A stretch of 64,000 bases of DNA. It comes from an uncultured Bacilli bacterium. Lineage in GTDB: Bacteria > Bacillota_I > Bacilli_A > RF39 > UBA660. The notes below the pieces were generated by a model. That model saw only the letters and a list, made by a program, of their open reading frames with translations. It had not been told where the DNA came from and did no database searches. Of the stretch, positions 54,467 to 62,994 are shown piece after piece. Position numbers and translations under genes: made by a program. Numbering within the stretch: position 1 is the first letter of the stretch; each line of letters starts with the position of its first letter. The stretch spans positions 62,001 through 126,000 of the forward strand of contig CAKOJR010000003.1 of NCBI GenBank assembly GCA_934090735.1, in the 5' to 3' direction.

Positions 54467-55003
54467 GTAGTTTTCACTTTTAAGTTCAAAGAAACTTTGT
54501 GGATGATTACATACTGGGCATACCTCTGGAGCATATTTTCCGATTACGACATGACCACAGTTACGACAAATCCAAATAGCATCTTCGTCTTTTGAGAAGA
54601 CAACTTTGTTTTCTATATTATTAATTAGTTTACGATATCTTTCTTCATGATGTTTTTCTATTTGACCAACTAATTCGAATTTTTTGGCAATATCTTCAAA
54701 GCCCTCTTCTCTTGCTGTTTTTGCAAATTCTTCATACATGTCTGTCCATTCGTAGTTTTCACCATTTGCAGCAGCATTTAAGTTTGTTAATGTATCAGGA
54801 ATGTTTCCACCATTTAGTTCTTTGAACCACATTTTAGCGTGTTCTTTTTCGTTGTTTGCTGTTTCTTCAAAGATAGCTGCTATTTGTTCATATCCGTCTT
54901 TTCTTGCTTTTGATGCATAATATGTGTATTTGTTTCTTGCTTGACTTTCACCTGCAAATGCTGCTTGAAGATTGGCTTCTGTTTTTGTTCCTTTTAAATT
55001 CAT
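54464..55003 (-). CDS. rbr: Rubrerythrin
   Basis: 179 residues. Non-haem diiron peroxidase for oxidative stress in anaerobes. Ferritin-like domain with 'AGESQARNKYTYYASKARKD', 'FEETANNEKEHAKMWFKELN' and 'LVGQIEKHHEERYRKL' carrying the ExxH metal ligands, and a C-terminal rubredoxin-like domain with two CxxC pairs ('WICRNCGHVV', 'PEVCPVCNHPQSFF'). Suggests an anaerobic or oxygen-sensitive lifestyle. Confidence 0.97.
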   Translation of the reverse strand: MNLKGTKTEANLQAAFAGESQARNKYTYYASKARKDGYEQIAAIFEETANNEKEHAKMWFKELNGGNIPDTLTNLNAAANGENYEWTDMYEEFAKTAREEGFEDIAKKFELVGQIEKHHEERYRKLINNIENKVVFSKDEDAIWICRNCGHVVIGKYAPEVCPVCNHPQSFFELKSENY

Positions 55004-55073
55004 TTTACTACCTCTTTTCTACGCTAATTATATCATTTATATAAAGTTTATTCAAGGCGCATATACTTATACT

Positions 55074-55376
55074 ATGGAAAGATTGCCTTCAGAAACTGAG
55101 TCAAAAATTGGGACTTTATTTGCCACTTTAGTTGGTTTTGCTTTAATTGATGGATTTACGGCTTTAGAGCAGAACGCGATTGGCAACTGGTTTATGTTAG
55201 TAGGTCAGATTCTGGAAACAAATGCGGCTTTTTTACAGCAGTTTAATCAGCAAAGACAGGTACATCAGTCAAAGATGAAAAGTGATAATGATGCTTTTGA
55301 GATGGAAAAGTTAAAGAAAATGGTTGATATCTTGCAAAGAGAGTATGAAAAACTTGCAAAAGAAAATCCGCACTAG
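55074..55376 (+). CDS. Hypothetical 100-residue protein
   Basis: Begins MERLPSETESKIGTLFATLV with one hydrophobic segment ('IGTLFATLVGFALIDGF') followed by a helical region ending 'KKMVDILQREYEKLAKENPH'. I recognise no family. No good ribosome binding site is visible close to the ATG (AAGG lies 16 bases away), so initiation could be leaderless or elsewhere. Divergent from rbr. Confidence 0.6.
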   Translation: MERLPSETESKIGTLFATLVGFALIDGFTALEQNAIGNWFMLVGQILETNAAFLQQFNQQRQVHQSKMKSDNDAFEMEKLKKMVDILQREYEKLAKENPH

Positions 55377-55381
55377 GCAGA

Positions 55382-57181
55382 TTATCTATTTGTTCTGAAA
55401 CGATCTTTTGGATCTAATATTTTCTTTCTTAGTCTAATAATAGCTGGTGTAATTTCAACGTATTCATCATCGTTGATAAATTCAAGTGCTTCTTCTAAAG
55501 AGAATGTTTTAGGTGGCACTAAAGCGATTGCTTCATCACTACTCTTACTTCTTGTATTTGACATTTCTTTGTTCTTGCATGGGTTTACGTTAAGATCATT
55601 GTCTCTGTTATTAATACCAACAATCATACCAACGTAAACGTCTGTTGCTGGGCCAATAATTAATTGTCCTCTATCTTGTAAGTTAAATAGTGAGTATCCT
55701 AGACTCTTTCCTGTTTCCATACTAACTAGTACGCCATTTTTTCTATTTTGAATATTTCCAGCGTATGGTTTGTAAGATGAGAAACTACGTACCATGATTC
55801 CTTCACCTTTTGTTTCAGTGATAAAGTTACTACGGTATCCGATAAGTCCTCTTGTTGGTACTTCAAATTCTAAGTGGGTGTAATTTTCTTCTTGTTCTAG
55901 TTTTTGTAAAAGCCCTTTTCTTTCTTGTAAGCTGTTGATTATTGTACTTGAGTAGTCATTTGGAGTATTTACTATAACTAGCTCATAAGGTTCGCATTTT
56001 TGACCATCTATTTCTTTAAATAATACTTCTGGTTTACTTACACATAGTTCGTAACCTTCACGTCTCATGTTTTCTAGTAAGATTGATAGATGCAGTTCTC
56101 CTCTACCACTTACTTTAAAGCCATCTGAGCCCTCTAGTTCTTCTACTTCTAAGCCAACATTAGTTTCAAGTTCTCTTTCTAGTCTTTCTTTTAAGTGTCT
56201 TGATGTTAAGAATTTACCGCTTTGTCCAGCAAATGGCCCGTTGTTTACAACGAAGTTCATGCTTAAGGTTGGTTTTTCGATTTCGATTGGTTCTAAAGGA
56301 TTAACTGTTCCTAATTTGCAGATCGTATCACCAATTGAGATGTCTGAGCATCCAGCAATTGTTACGATGTCACCATAGTAAGCTACATCTTTTTCGATTT
56401 TTTTGATTCCTTCAGTTACATATAATTTAGAAATTCTGAAATTTTCTACACTGCCATCATTTTTTACAAGGGTAACTTGTTCGCCATTTTTAATTTTTCC
56501 TTTATTAATACGACCAATACCAAGACGTCCAATATAGTCATCATATCCTAAATTTGAAATTTGAAGTTGTAAGTCGTCGTTTTCATTTCCTTCAAATGGT
56601 TTGCATTGTTTTACGATAGTTTCTAGAAGTGGATCGATAGTAGTGCTGTCATCATCTAGTGAATATTTAGCAATACCATCTCTTGCAGTACCATATATGA
56701 TTGGGAAGTCTAATTGTTCATCGCTAGCGTTAAGTTCACAGAATAAATCGAATGTCATATTAACAACTTCTTCAGGTCTAGCGTCTTTTTTATCAATTTT
56801 ATTTATAAATAAGATTGGTTTTAGGTTATATTTTAAGGCTTCTTTTAAAACAAATCTTGTTTGAGGCATTGGGCCTTCTGCAGAGTCAACAAGTAAGATT
56901 ACGGTATCAACTGTTTTAATAACACGTTCTACTTCAGATGAGAAGTCAGCATGTCCTGGAGTATCTACGATATTGATTTTGTAGTCCTTATATCTAATTG
57001 CACAGTTTTTTGAGTAGATAGTAATTCCTCTTTCTCTTTCTAGATCGTTACTATCCATCACGCAGTCTTTTACTTCTTCGTTTGATCTAAAAGCACCGCT
57101 TTGGTTTAGTAAAGCATCTACTAGAGTACTTTTTCCGGCATCAACGTGAGCTACTACTGCAACATTAATAATTTTTTCCAT
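55382..57181 (-). CDS. typA: Translational GTPase TypA/BipA
   Basis: 599 residues from ATG 57179-57181 (AGAAGTGAATT upstream). G1 'VAHVDAGKSTLVDALL', G3 'IVDTPGHADFSSEVERV', G4 'FINKIDKKDARPEEVV'. Domains II-V follow, with 'VNNGPFAGQSGKFLTSRHLK' and 'SSYKPYAGNIQNRKNGVLVS' specific to TypA, and a C-terminal 'FINDDEYVEITPAIIRLRKK'. Acts on ribosomes under stress and in assembly. Confidence 0.96.
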   Translation of the reverse strand: MEKIINVAVVAHVDAGKSTLVDALLNQSGAFRSNEEVKDCVMDSNDLERERGITIYSKNCAIRYKDYKINIVDTPGHADFSSEVERVIKTVDTVILLVDSAEGPMPQTRFVLKEALKYNLKPILFINKIDKKDARPEEVVNMTFDLFCELNASDEQLDFPIIYGTARDGIAKYSLDDDSTTIDPLLETIVKQCKPFEGNENDDLQLQISNLGYDDYIGRLGIGRINKGKIKNGEQVTLVKNDGSVENFRISKLYVTEGIKKIEKDVAYYGDIVTIAGCSDISIGDTICKLGTVNPLEPIEIEKPTLSMNFVVNNGPFAGQSGKFLTSRHLKERLERELETNVGLEVEELEGSDGFKVSGRGELHLSILLENMRREGYELCVSKPEVLFKEIDGQKCEPYELVIVNTPNDYSSTIINSLQERKGLLQKLEQEENYTHLEFEVPTRGLIGYRSNFITETKGEGIMVRSFSSYKPYAGNIQNRKNGVLVSMETGKSLGYSLFNLQDRGQLIIGPATDVYVGMIVGINNRDNDLNVNPCKNKEMSNTRSKSSDEAIALVPPKTFSLEEALEFINDDEYVEITPAIIRLRKKILDPKDRFRTNR

Positions 57182-57290
57182 ATAATTCACTTCTTTCAAC
57201 AAACGCATAAATCATACTACAAATCAAGGTATTTTGCAAGAAAAATAGTAAATATGGCGTTATTATGGTATACTTTTTTTAGGTGATTTT

Positions 57291-59837
57291 ATGAAAATCA
57301 AAACTTGGTTTAAAAAATATTGGGGGTATTTGCTGGCGTTTAGTGGAGCTTTGGTAGTAATATCTGTTTTGTTCTATTTGCAAGGCGTTGCTCCGTTTGG
57401 AGGCAAGAGTTTGCTTACTATAGATTTTTTTCACCAGTATGGACCGATGATGGGCGAATTGTTTGATAGAATTAAAAGTCATTCAAGTTTGCTTTATTCA
57501 TTTAATATGAGTATGGGCCTGCCATTTTATAGAAATTTTTTTAATTATTTGTCTAGTCCATTTAATATTTTGATGCTTCTTTTTAGTCATAAAGAGATTC
57601 TTACTTCATTTAGTATTATTATAGGAGTTAAGTTAGGTTTTAGTACGCTTTTTATGTATATGCTTTTGAAGAAAAAGATAAGAATATCTAATGTTATGTC
57701 AGTTTGTCTTGCGTTAGTTTATAGTTTCAGTGCTTATTTTACTGCTTATTATTGGAATATTATGTGGCTTGATGGAATGGTTTTCTTACCGCTTATTGTT
57801 TATGGATTAGAGCGAATGTTAATAAATAGAAAGCCACTTGTTTATGTTGCTAGTTTAAGTATTATGATGTTTGCTAATTATTTTATAGCCTACATGATTT
57901 GTATTTTTTTAGTTATTTACTTTATTATATTTTTAATTCAATATAATGATAAATTTGATATAAAGAAAATTCTATTTCAGTGTTTAATGTTTGGTGTTAA
58001 TAGTCTGATTGCTGCTGGAATTTGTGCTTGGTTTTTAGTTCCAATGTATAATGGCCTATCGAGTATAAGTGCAACAAGTGATATTTTTCCTGATAGTCAG
58101 TATTATGCATTTAATTTCGCAGAGTTTTGGGCAGGACATTTTAGTGGGGTAAAGCCAACTGTTTTGAGTTCCGATGTTAGTAATGCACCTAATATTGCAG
58201 CAGGTTGTTTGTGTATACTTGCATTTTGGCTATTTATCTTTGAAGATAAACTTAAACTTAAAACCAAACTTGCTTATTTAAGTGGCCTTGTGATATTGTT
58301 TGCTAGTTTCTATTTTGGACAAATTGACTTTATATGGCATGCTTTTCATGTTCCGAATGATTTACCTTTTAGATATTCATTTGTTTATAGTTTTTTATTT
58401 GTGATTATAGCAGCGTATGGTCTACGTAGTGTAAAAGATATAAAGTCAAGATATTTGGTTTATACTGGAATTGTTATGGTTTTATCTTTCATACTTTTAT
58501 ATTTGTACAGTTTGAAGTTTGAAAATATTACTGATAAGATGGTTTTGCTTAATGTAGTTGTTGGAGTGATATACTTTTTATTAATTGTTTTAAATAGATA
58601 TTATCCAAATATGAAAAGATTTGTACCAGCACTTTTTTTAATTGTTGGTTCTTTAGAAATTATTGGTTCAATTAATACTAATTGGGATATATCACATATT
58701 GCTAAAAATTTTTATAATGATTATGATATTAAAAAGGAAATTTTAAGTATTACAAAAGATGAAAAAGATAAGTTTTGCCGCGGGGAATTTACAGAAATGC
58801 TATCATTTAATGATCCGTCTTGGTATGGATACTATGGTATTACTTCATTTAGTTCGATGATTTATGAAAATCTTGCTATTTTACAACATAATCTAGGGCA
58901 ACCTGGCAATGAGATTAATAGTTTTTATTATAAACAGAATACTCCTATATATGATTTAATGAATGATATGTGTTATTATGTTGGTGATTCTATTTTAGAT
59001 GAGAACTATAGTGCTAGTGATAAAAATGGTTATATATTGAATAAATTAAATGATAATGCTAACTTATTTTATTATGTTAATAGTAACGTGAAATTTTGGG
59101 AATATAATAATTTTAATCCTTTTAGGGTACAAAATGATTTTGTTAAAAGAACTACCAATGTTGAGGATGTTTTGGAGAAAGTTAATATTAGTAATGGTAA
59201 AAAGTTATATATGGATGATGAACATATTATTGTTAGATATGAAATAAAAGAAAATGTGAATAATTATTATGTTTATAATAATAGTAGTTATATAGATTTT
59301 ATGTTAATTAATGATGACTTGTATTATAACAATGATGATTATAGTTATGTGTATAACCTTGAAGATATTAACATTAAATCGTATACAAATTATAATGAGA
59401 AGTATATTATTAATCATAATGTAAGTGAAAAAAAATCATATTTGTATGTTGGTTTTAATAATTATTTTGAATATGATTTTTATGTGTATAAATTAAATCA
59501 AGAAAAATATAAAGAGTTTGTTAATAATTTAGAATCCGTAAAAGTAAATATTGTGGATTTTAAAGAAAATGTTATTAACTTAAATGTTTCTAGTGAAGAT
59601 GGAACAATTTATTCTTCTATACCATATGATGATGGATGGCATGTTTATATTAATGGTAAGGAAGTAAGCAAGTTTAAGATTGGCAATGCTTTTTTAGGTT
59701 TTGATGTTAATGAAGGAGATAATGATATTAAGCTCGTTTATAAAGTTCCTTATCTAGGTATTAGCTTATTTATAAGTTTTGCAGCAATTGGTTTATTATG
59801 TTTAGAAATTTATTTAATAAGAAAAAAGTCACTTTAA
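57291..59837 (+). CDS. YfhO-family polytopic membrane protein
   Basis: 848 residues, about 13-14 membrane helices in the first ~480 residues followed by a long extracytoplasmic domain and a last C-terminal helix. 'SLLTIDFFHQYGPMMGELFD', 'MGLPFYRNFFNYLSSPFNIL' and 'YSFSAYFTAYYWNIMWLDGM' are signatures of the YfhO family, GT-C-like proteins linked to glycosylation of teichoic or lipoteichoic acids. Alone on the plus strand; an extended TGGTATACT -10 lies upstream. Confidence 0.9.
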   Translation: MKIKTWFKKYWGYLLAFSGALVVISVLFYLQGVAPFGGKSLLTIDFFHQYGPMMGELFDRIKSHSSLLYSFNMSMGLPFYRNFFNYLSSPFNILMLLFSHKEILTSFSIIIGVKLGFSTLFMYMLLKKKIRISNVMSVCLALVYSFSAYFTAYYWNIMWLDGMVFLPLIVYGLERMLINRKPLVYVASLSIMMFANYFIAYMICIFLVIYFIIFLIQYNDKFDIKKILFQCLMFGVNSLIAAGICAWFLVPMYNGLSSISATSDIFPDSQYYAFNFAEFWAGHFSGVKPTVLSSDVSNAPNIAAGCLCILAFWLFIFEDKLKLKTKLAYLSGLVILFASFYFGQIDFIWHAFHVPNDLPFRYSFVYSFLFVIIAAYGLRSVKDIKSRYLVYTGIVMVLSFILLYLYSLKFENITDKMVLLNVVVGVIYFLLIVLNRYYPNMKRFVPALFLIVGSLEIIGSINTNWDISHIAKNFYNDYDIKKEILSITKDEKDKFCRGEFTEMLSFNDPSWYGYYGITSFSSMIYENLAILQHNLGQPGNEINSFYYKQNTPIYDLMNDMCYYVGDSILDENYSASDKNGYILNKLNDNANLFYYVNSNVKFWEYNNFNPFRVQNDFVKRTTNVEDVLEKVNISNGKKLYMDDEHIIVRYEIKENVNNYYVYNNSSYIDFMLINDDLYYNNDDYSYVYNLEDINIKSYTNYNEKYIINHNVSEKKSYLYVGFNNYFEYDFYVYKLNQEKYKEFVNNLESVKVNIVDFKENVINLNVSSEDGTIYSSIPYDDGWHVYINGKEVSKFKIGNAFLGFDVNEGDNDIKLVYKVPYLGISLFISFAAIGLLCLEIYLIRKKSL

Positions 59838-59848
59838 TTGTGGCTTTT
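59824..59848. terminator. Bidirectional terminator between the YfhO and lipid kinase genes
   Basis: AAAAGTCAC/GTGGCTTTT stem with one G-U pair and a 7-base loop. It covers the YfhO stop codon and abuts the kinase stop codon. Confidence 0.75.
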
Positions 59849-60770
59849 ATTTTTTATTAACAAAAATTTTATCAATATTTTTCTTTGGCATCATTATTTT
59901 AAAATTGTGGATATTTGAGATGTCATATTTTAAAACTGCTCTATCTAGTTTTTCTCCGTCTATACACCATGCTTTTTTAGGGTAGTCTTCAAATTTGAGT
60001 TCTATATGATTTGTACGATAAAATTCTAATCCGGATACTTTAGTTACATCTAGAGTAAGAAGCATTGTGAATGTTTTAATAATATCTATTCTTCTTCTGA
60101 AGTTACAGAATAGAACCTCAAACGTATCGTCATCTAATTTTACGTCTTTATAAAAATTATTTATACCGGCAATTCTATTTGCGTTTGATATAAGCATGAA
60201 TGAATAGTAACCTGTCTTTTCGATACCATTTACTTTGTAAGAAACTTTATATAATTTTGTTGGGGTAAAGTAGTCTTTTACACCTTCAATAAGGTATGCT
60301 AGGTATCCCCATTTTTTCTTAAGCTTACGGCTGGTTTGATAAGGAATATGCATAAATTTTCCAAACCCAGCAACATATACGAATGGTTGCCCATTTATTA
60401 TGCAAATATCCATTTCTTTGGTTACACCATTAAGTAATAGTGAGAGATTTCTTTTTATATCTTTGCCATATCCAAACATAACGCCAACATCATTAGTTGT
60501 TCCAACTGGTATATGTGCTAGTACTAGTCTTTCTTTTCTTTGTAGGTTTCCTGTAACAGCTTCGTTAAATGTACCATCTCCACCCATAGAAATTACTAAA
60601 TCGCATTTTTCAAGATGACTAATTATTTCTTTAGCATGGCCTCTATATTGTGTACCAATAAATTTTGGCGTATAGTCGTGTTTTTCTAGTATTTTTTTAT
60701 ATTCTTTTAAATGTTTAGTTTTTAACGTGTGTCCACTATTCGGATTATAGATTACTACACATGATTTCAT
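59847..60770 (-). CDS. Diacylglycerol/lipid kinase (DagK/YegS family)
   Basis: 307 residues from ATG 60768-60770 (GCGGTGAAGAAA upstream; an earlier in-frame ATG has no site). 'CVVIYNPNSGHTLKTKHLKE', 'LVISMGGDGTFNEAVTGNLQ' (GGDGT) and 'LAHIPVGTTNDVGVMFGYGK' are the nucleotide-binding motifs, and 'KAWCIDGEKL' the C-terminal hallmark. Phosphorylates diacylglycerol released by teichoic acid synthesis, which fits the neighbouring YfhO gene. Confidence 0.92.
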   Translation of the reverse strand: MKSCVVIYNPNSGHTLKTKHLKEYKKILEKHDYTPKFIGTQYRGHAKEIISHLEKCDLVISMGGDGTFNEAVTGNLQRKERLVLAHIPVGTTNDVGVMFGYGKDIKRNLSLLLNGVTKEMDICIINGQPFVYVAGFGKFMHIPYQTSRKLKKKWGYLAYLIEGVKDYFTPTKLYKVSYKVNGIEKTGYYSFMLISNANRIAGINNFYKDVKLDDDTFEVLFCNFRRRIDIIKTFTMLLTLDVTKVSGLEFYRTNHIELKFEDYPKKAWCIDGEKLDRAVLKYDISNIHNFKIMMPKKNIDKIFVNKK

Positions 60771-60814
60771 TTTCTTCACCGCTTTAATTATATCTATCAA
60801 TTATTTTTATGTCA

Positions 60815-60840
60815 AATAAAAAAGTATCAGAGGATACTTT
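60815..60840 (-). terminator. Terminator downstream of tRNA-Cys
   Basis: AAAGTATC/GATACTTT stem (60821-60828 with 60833-60840) followed by six U on the minus strand, 10 bp after the tRNA. Confidence 0.85.
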
Positions 60841-60849
60841 ATTTATAAA

Positions 60850-60923
60850 TGGAGGGGCCTACCGGATTTGAACCGGTGCTCAGGGAGTTGCAGTCCCTTG
60901 CCTTACCACTTGGCTAAAGCCCC
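60850..60923 (-). tRNA. tRNA-Cys (anticodon GCA)
   Basis: A complete cloverleaf on the minus strand: acceptor GGGGCTT/AGGCCCC, D arm GCCAAGTGGTAAGGC, anticodon arm AGGGA-CTGCAAC-TCCCT (anticodon GCA at 60889-60891), T arm ACCGG-TTCAAAT-CCGGT. Position 73 is U, the discriminator for cysteine, and CCA is encoded. Preceded by its own promoter. Confidence 0.97.
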
Positions 60924-60933
60924 GTACAAGAAG

Positions 60934-60962
60934 ATTATACCAGATATGGATAACCTTTTCAA
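60934..60962 (-). promoter_or_regulatory. Promoter of tRNA-Cys
   Basis: Near-consensus SigA promoter: TTGAAA (60957-60962), 17-bp spacer and TATAAT (60934-60939) with an extended TGG element. Confidence 0.85.
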
Positions 60963-60966
60963 CAAC

Positions 60967-62562
60967 TTAAGATAAATTTAAAAAATATTTGTTGCTTCTT
61001 GTTTGAATTAATAATTCTTTTCCTTCAGCATTTGCTACTTTGTTTTCAATTGTAATAAATATAGTGTTTTTTATGTTAGCGTTTGATTTTGTTGTCCCAC
61101 TATATATATATGTTTTATCGTTATTTTTATATCTTATTTTAAGTAGTTTATCAAATAAGGAACGATATTTGTCAGAACTAAAAGTATTAAGTATTGGTAG
61201 GCCTTTTTCTAAGTCAGATTCGTATGTTATTACCAGTAATTTTTGAAGTGCACTATTTTCTGTTTTTTCGACGCCAATATATTTTTTGCAATCATTATCT
61301 GAACATATTTCATATTCATATTCATAATATGGTACTATTTTGGCGCTTTTTATATTTAGGTATGATTTATTATAGTTTGTTTCGCCAAGATACATTATTT
61401 CGTTATAATTTTTATTTTCTTCAATAATATTTTTATCAACGTTTTTTGCACTTACTTTAAATTTAGCATACTCATAAGTATACTTGTTTTCTTCATCAAT
61501 CGTGGTTGCGTCTAGTACGTTTAATTTAAATGATTTTGTGTTTATTCTATTTGAAATTGGGAAAATAAGAATTACTCTTTCTTCATTGTCTTTTGATACT
61601 ATACTGCCATTATAAGCTTTTCCAAAATCAATAAAGTAATCTTTTAACGTGTTTTTAAAATATATTTTGTTATTTCCATATGATAGGTATACTTGATCTT
61701 GATTTAATACTTTTTCTTTGCCTATACTTTTTAATGATAGGTCTACTATTACATATTTTTCTTTATTATTTATTAAGTTTCCATTATAATCGTAAGCGGT
61801 TACATAAGAATTATTTACTCTTATTTGCATGCCATTTACGGTTATGTCTTTTCCTGCTCTATGAGTTGGGTTTATATTGATATTAACTATTATACTAATC
61901 AGTATTATGCCACATATAGAACCACCAATAATAGTAAAGATAAATTTATGTTCTAAAATATAATATTTTAATTCACGAATTATTCTTCTTATTTTACGCT
62001 CGTATTTATATGTATCTGTCCCTAAAACAAATTCGAATTCTTCATTATCATCTGTAGATATTTCTAGTTCTTTAAGGTCTTTGCTAAAGTTAAATTTCTT
62101 TATGTCAAACCCGATTCCTCTTATTAAATACATTAATATAAAGATGTAGTTTGGGAATGAAAGTAGCAAATATATATCTCTTAGGGTTCGTGAGGTTTTT
62201 TGGGACATGGTTGCATCAACTAAGGAAGAAATTGTGTTAAAAGCTACTATTAGAAGGATTAAAATTATAATATAATAAAGCGCTGAGTATATATAAAATG
62301 TAAATGGTTTTTGCTTTCGGCGCATTAGAATAATCATTATTATTGAAAATGCGATAGATAGTAATGTTAAGATAATTAGTGGCACGGAAATGTAGTTTCC
62401 TGCAGTTCCTTCAACAACTTTTATTGTATTAGAAATATAGCTACTAAAAAAGGTCACTATTCTACTAAATTTAGTGGTTATATAGATTGTTATTATACAA
62501 AGAATGATATGTATAATTTTAAAGTTTTTTATTAAAAATGCATAAGGTTTCTTAAATACCAT
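60967..62562 (-). CDS. Unknown membrane protein with large extracytoplasmic domain
   Basis: 531 residues. Four helices in the first ~150 residues and a fifth near residue 210-230 precede a ~300-residue domain, apparently outside. The outer part begins 'HRAGKDITVNGMQIRVNNSY' and 'EKYVIVDLSLKSIGKEKVLN', a beta-sandwich-like beginning that resembles DUF4352 domains. No catalytic motif recognised. Start supported by AGGAGAGAG. Adjacent to the LysM and right-edge genes on the same strand. Confidence 0.65.
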   Translation of the reverse strand: MVFKKPYAFLIKNFKIIHIILCIITIYITTKFSRIVTFFSSYISNTIKVVEGTAGNYISVPLIILTLLSIAFSIIMIILMRRKQKPFTFYIYSALYYIIILILLIVAFNTISSLVDATMSQKTSRTLRDIYLLLSFPNYIFILMYLIRGIGFDIKKFNFSKDLKELEISTDDNEEFEFVLGTDTYKYERKIRRIIRELKYYILEHKFIFTIIGGSICGIILISIIVNININPTHRAGKDITVNGMQIRVNNSYVTAYDYNGNLINNKEKYVIVDLSLKSIGKEKVLNQDQVYLSYGNNKIYFKNTLKDYFIDFGKAYNGSIVSKDNEERVILIFPISNRINTKSFKLNVLDATTIDEENKYTYEYAKFKVSAKNVDKNIIEENKNYNEIMYLGETNYNKSYLNIKSAKIVPYYEYEYEICSDNDCKKYIGVEKTENSALQKLLVITYESDLEKGLPILNTFSSDKYRSLFDKLLKIRYKNNDKTYIYSGTTKSNANIKNTIFITIENKVANAEGKELLIQTRSNKYFLNLS

Positions 62563-62594
62563 AACTCTCTCCTATTATTACCATAATTTTAACA

Positions 62595-62626
62595 CAAAAA
62601 GAAAAGAAATTAAATCTATTTCTTTC
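62595..62626 (-). terminator. Terminator after the LysM gene
   Basis: AAAGAAAT/ATTTCTTT stem (62603-62610 with 62618-62625) followed by U-rich sequence on the minus strand. Confidence 0.65.
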
Positions 62627-62951
62627 ATGAATTCTTATTTACAATTAACTGACCTTCTCTTAGATATATTGTACCATTATTTTTTAGAAGTTCATTTTCT
62701 GTTGTTTCAAATGTATTTGCTACTAACGCTAGAGTGTCACCATCTTTTGTTATGTAGTATGAATAGTCTTTTTTGGGTACCATTATAACTTGGTTTGGAT
62801 ATATAAATTCATTTAAGTCTAATCCATTGAGTGCTGCTAAAAGAGATGGATTTACGTTATAGTTTTTAGCTATTTGATATAAGTTATCTCCTCTTTTGAT
62901 AGTGTAATATTCATAATATATTTCGTCATCTTGCTTTCTGTAATTTAACAT
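62625..62951 (-). CDS. Small protein with two LysM domains
   Basis: 108 residues, no signal peptide. LysM 1: 'YYTIKRGDNLYQIAKNYNVN' to 'YPNQVIMVP'. LysM 2: 'YYITKDGDTLALVANTFETT' to 'LREGQLIV'. LysM domains bind N-acetylglucosamine polymers. Without a signal it might act in the cytoplasm or the spore coat (SafA-like), which is inference. Good TAGGAAGTGAT site. Confidence 0.85.
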   Translation of the reverse strand: MLNYRKQDDEIYYEYYTIKRGDNLYQIAKNYNVNPSLLAALNGLDLNEFIYPNQVIMVPKKDYSYYITKDGDTLALVANTFETTENELLKNNGTIYLREGQLIVNKNS

Positions 62952-62994
62952 TTTATCACTTCCTAATATAGGTTATTCATATTAGAAAGTTTTG

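Noticed and set aside
57279..57482. 67-codon minus-strand frame at the start of the YfhO gene
   Set aside because: Entirely overlaps the N-terminal coding region of YfhO and has no ribosome binding site.
62963..62985. CTAATAT/ATATTAG inverted repeat before the LysM gene
   Set aside because: Lacks a U tract and lies over the ribosome binding site of the LysM gene; too AT-rich to call.
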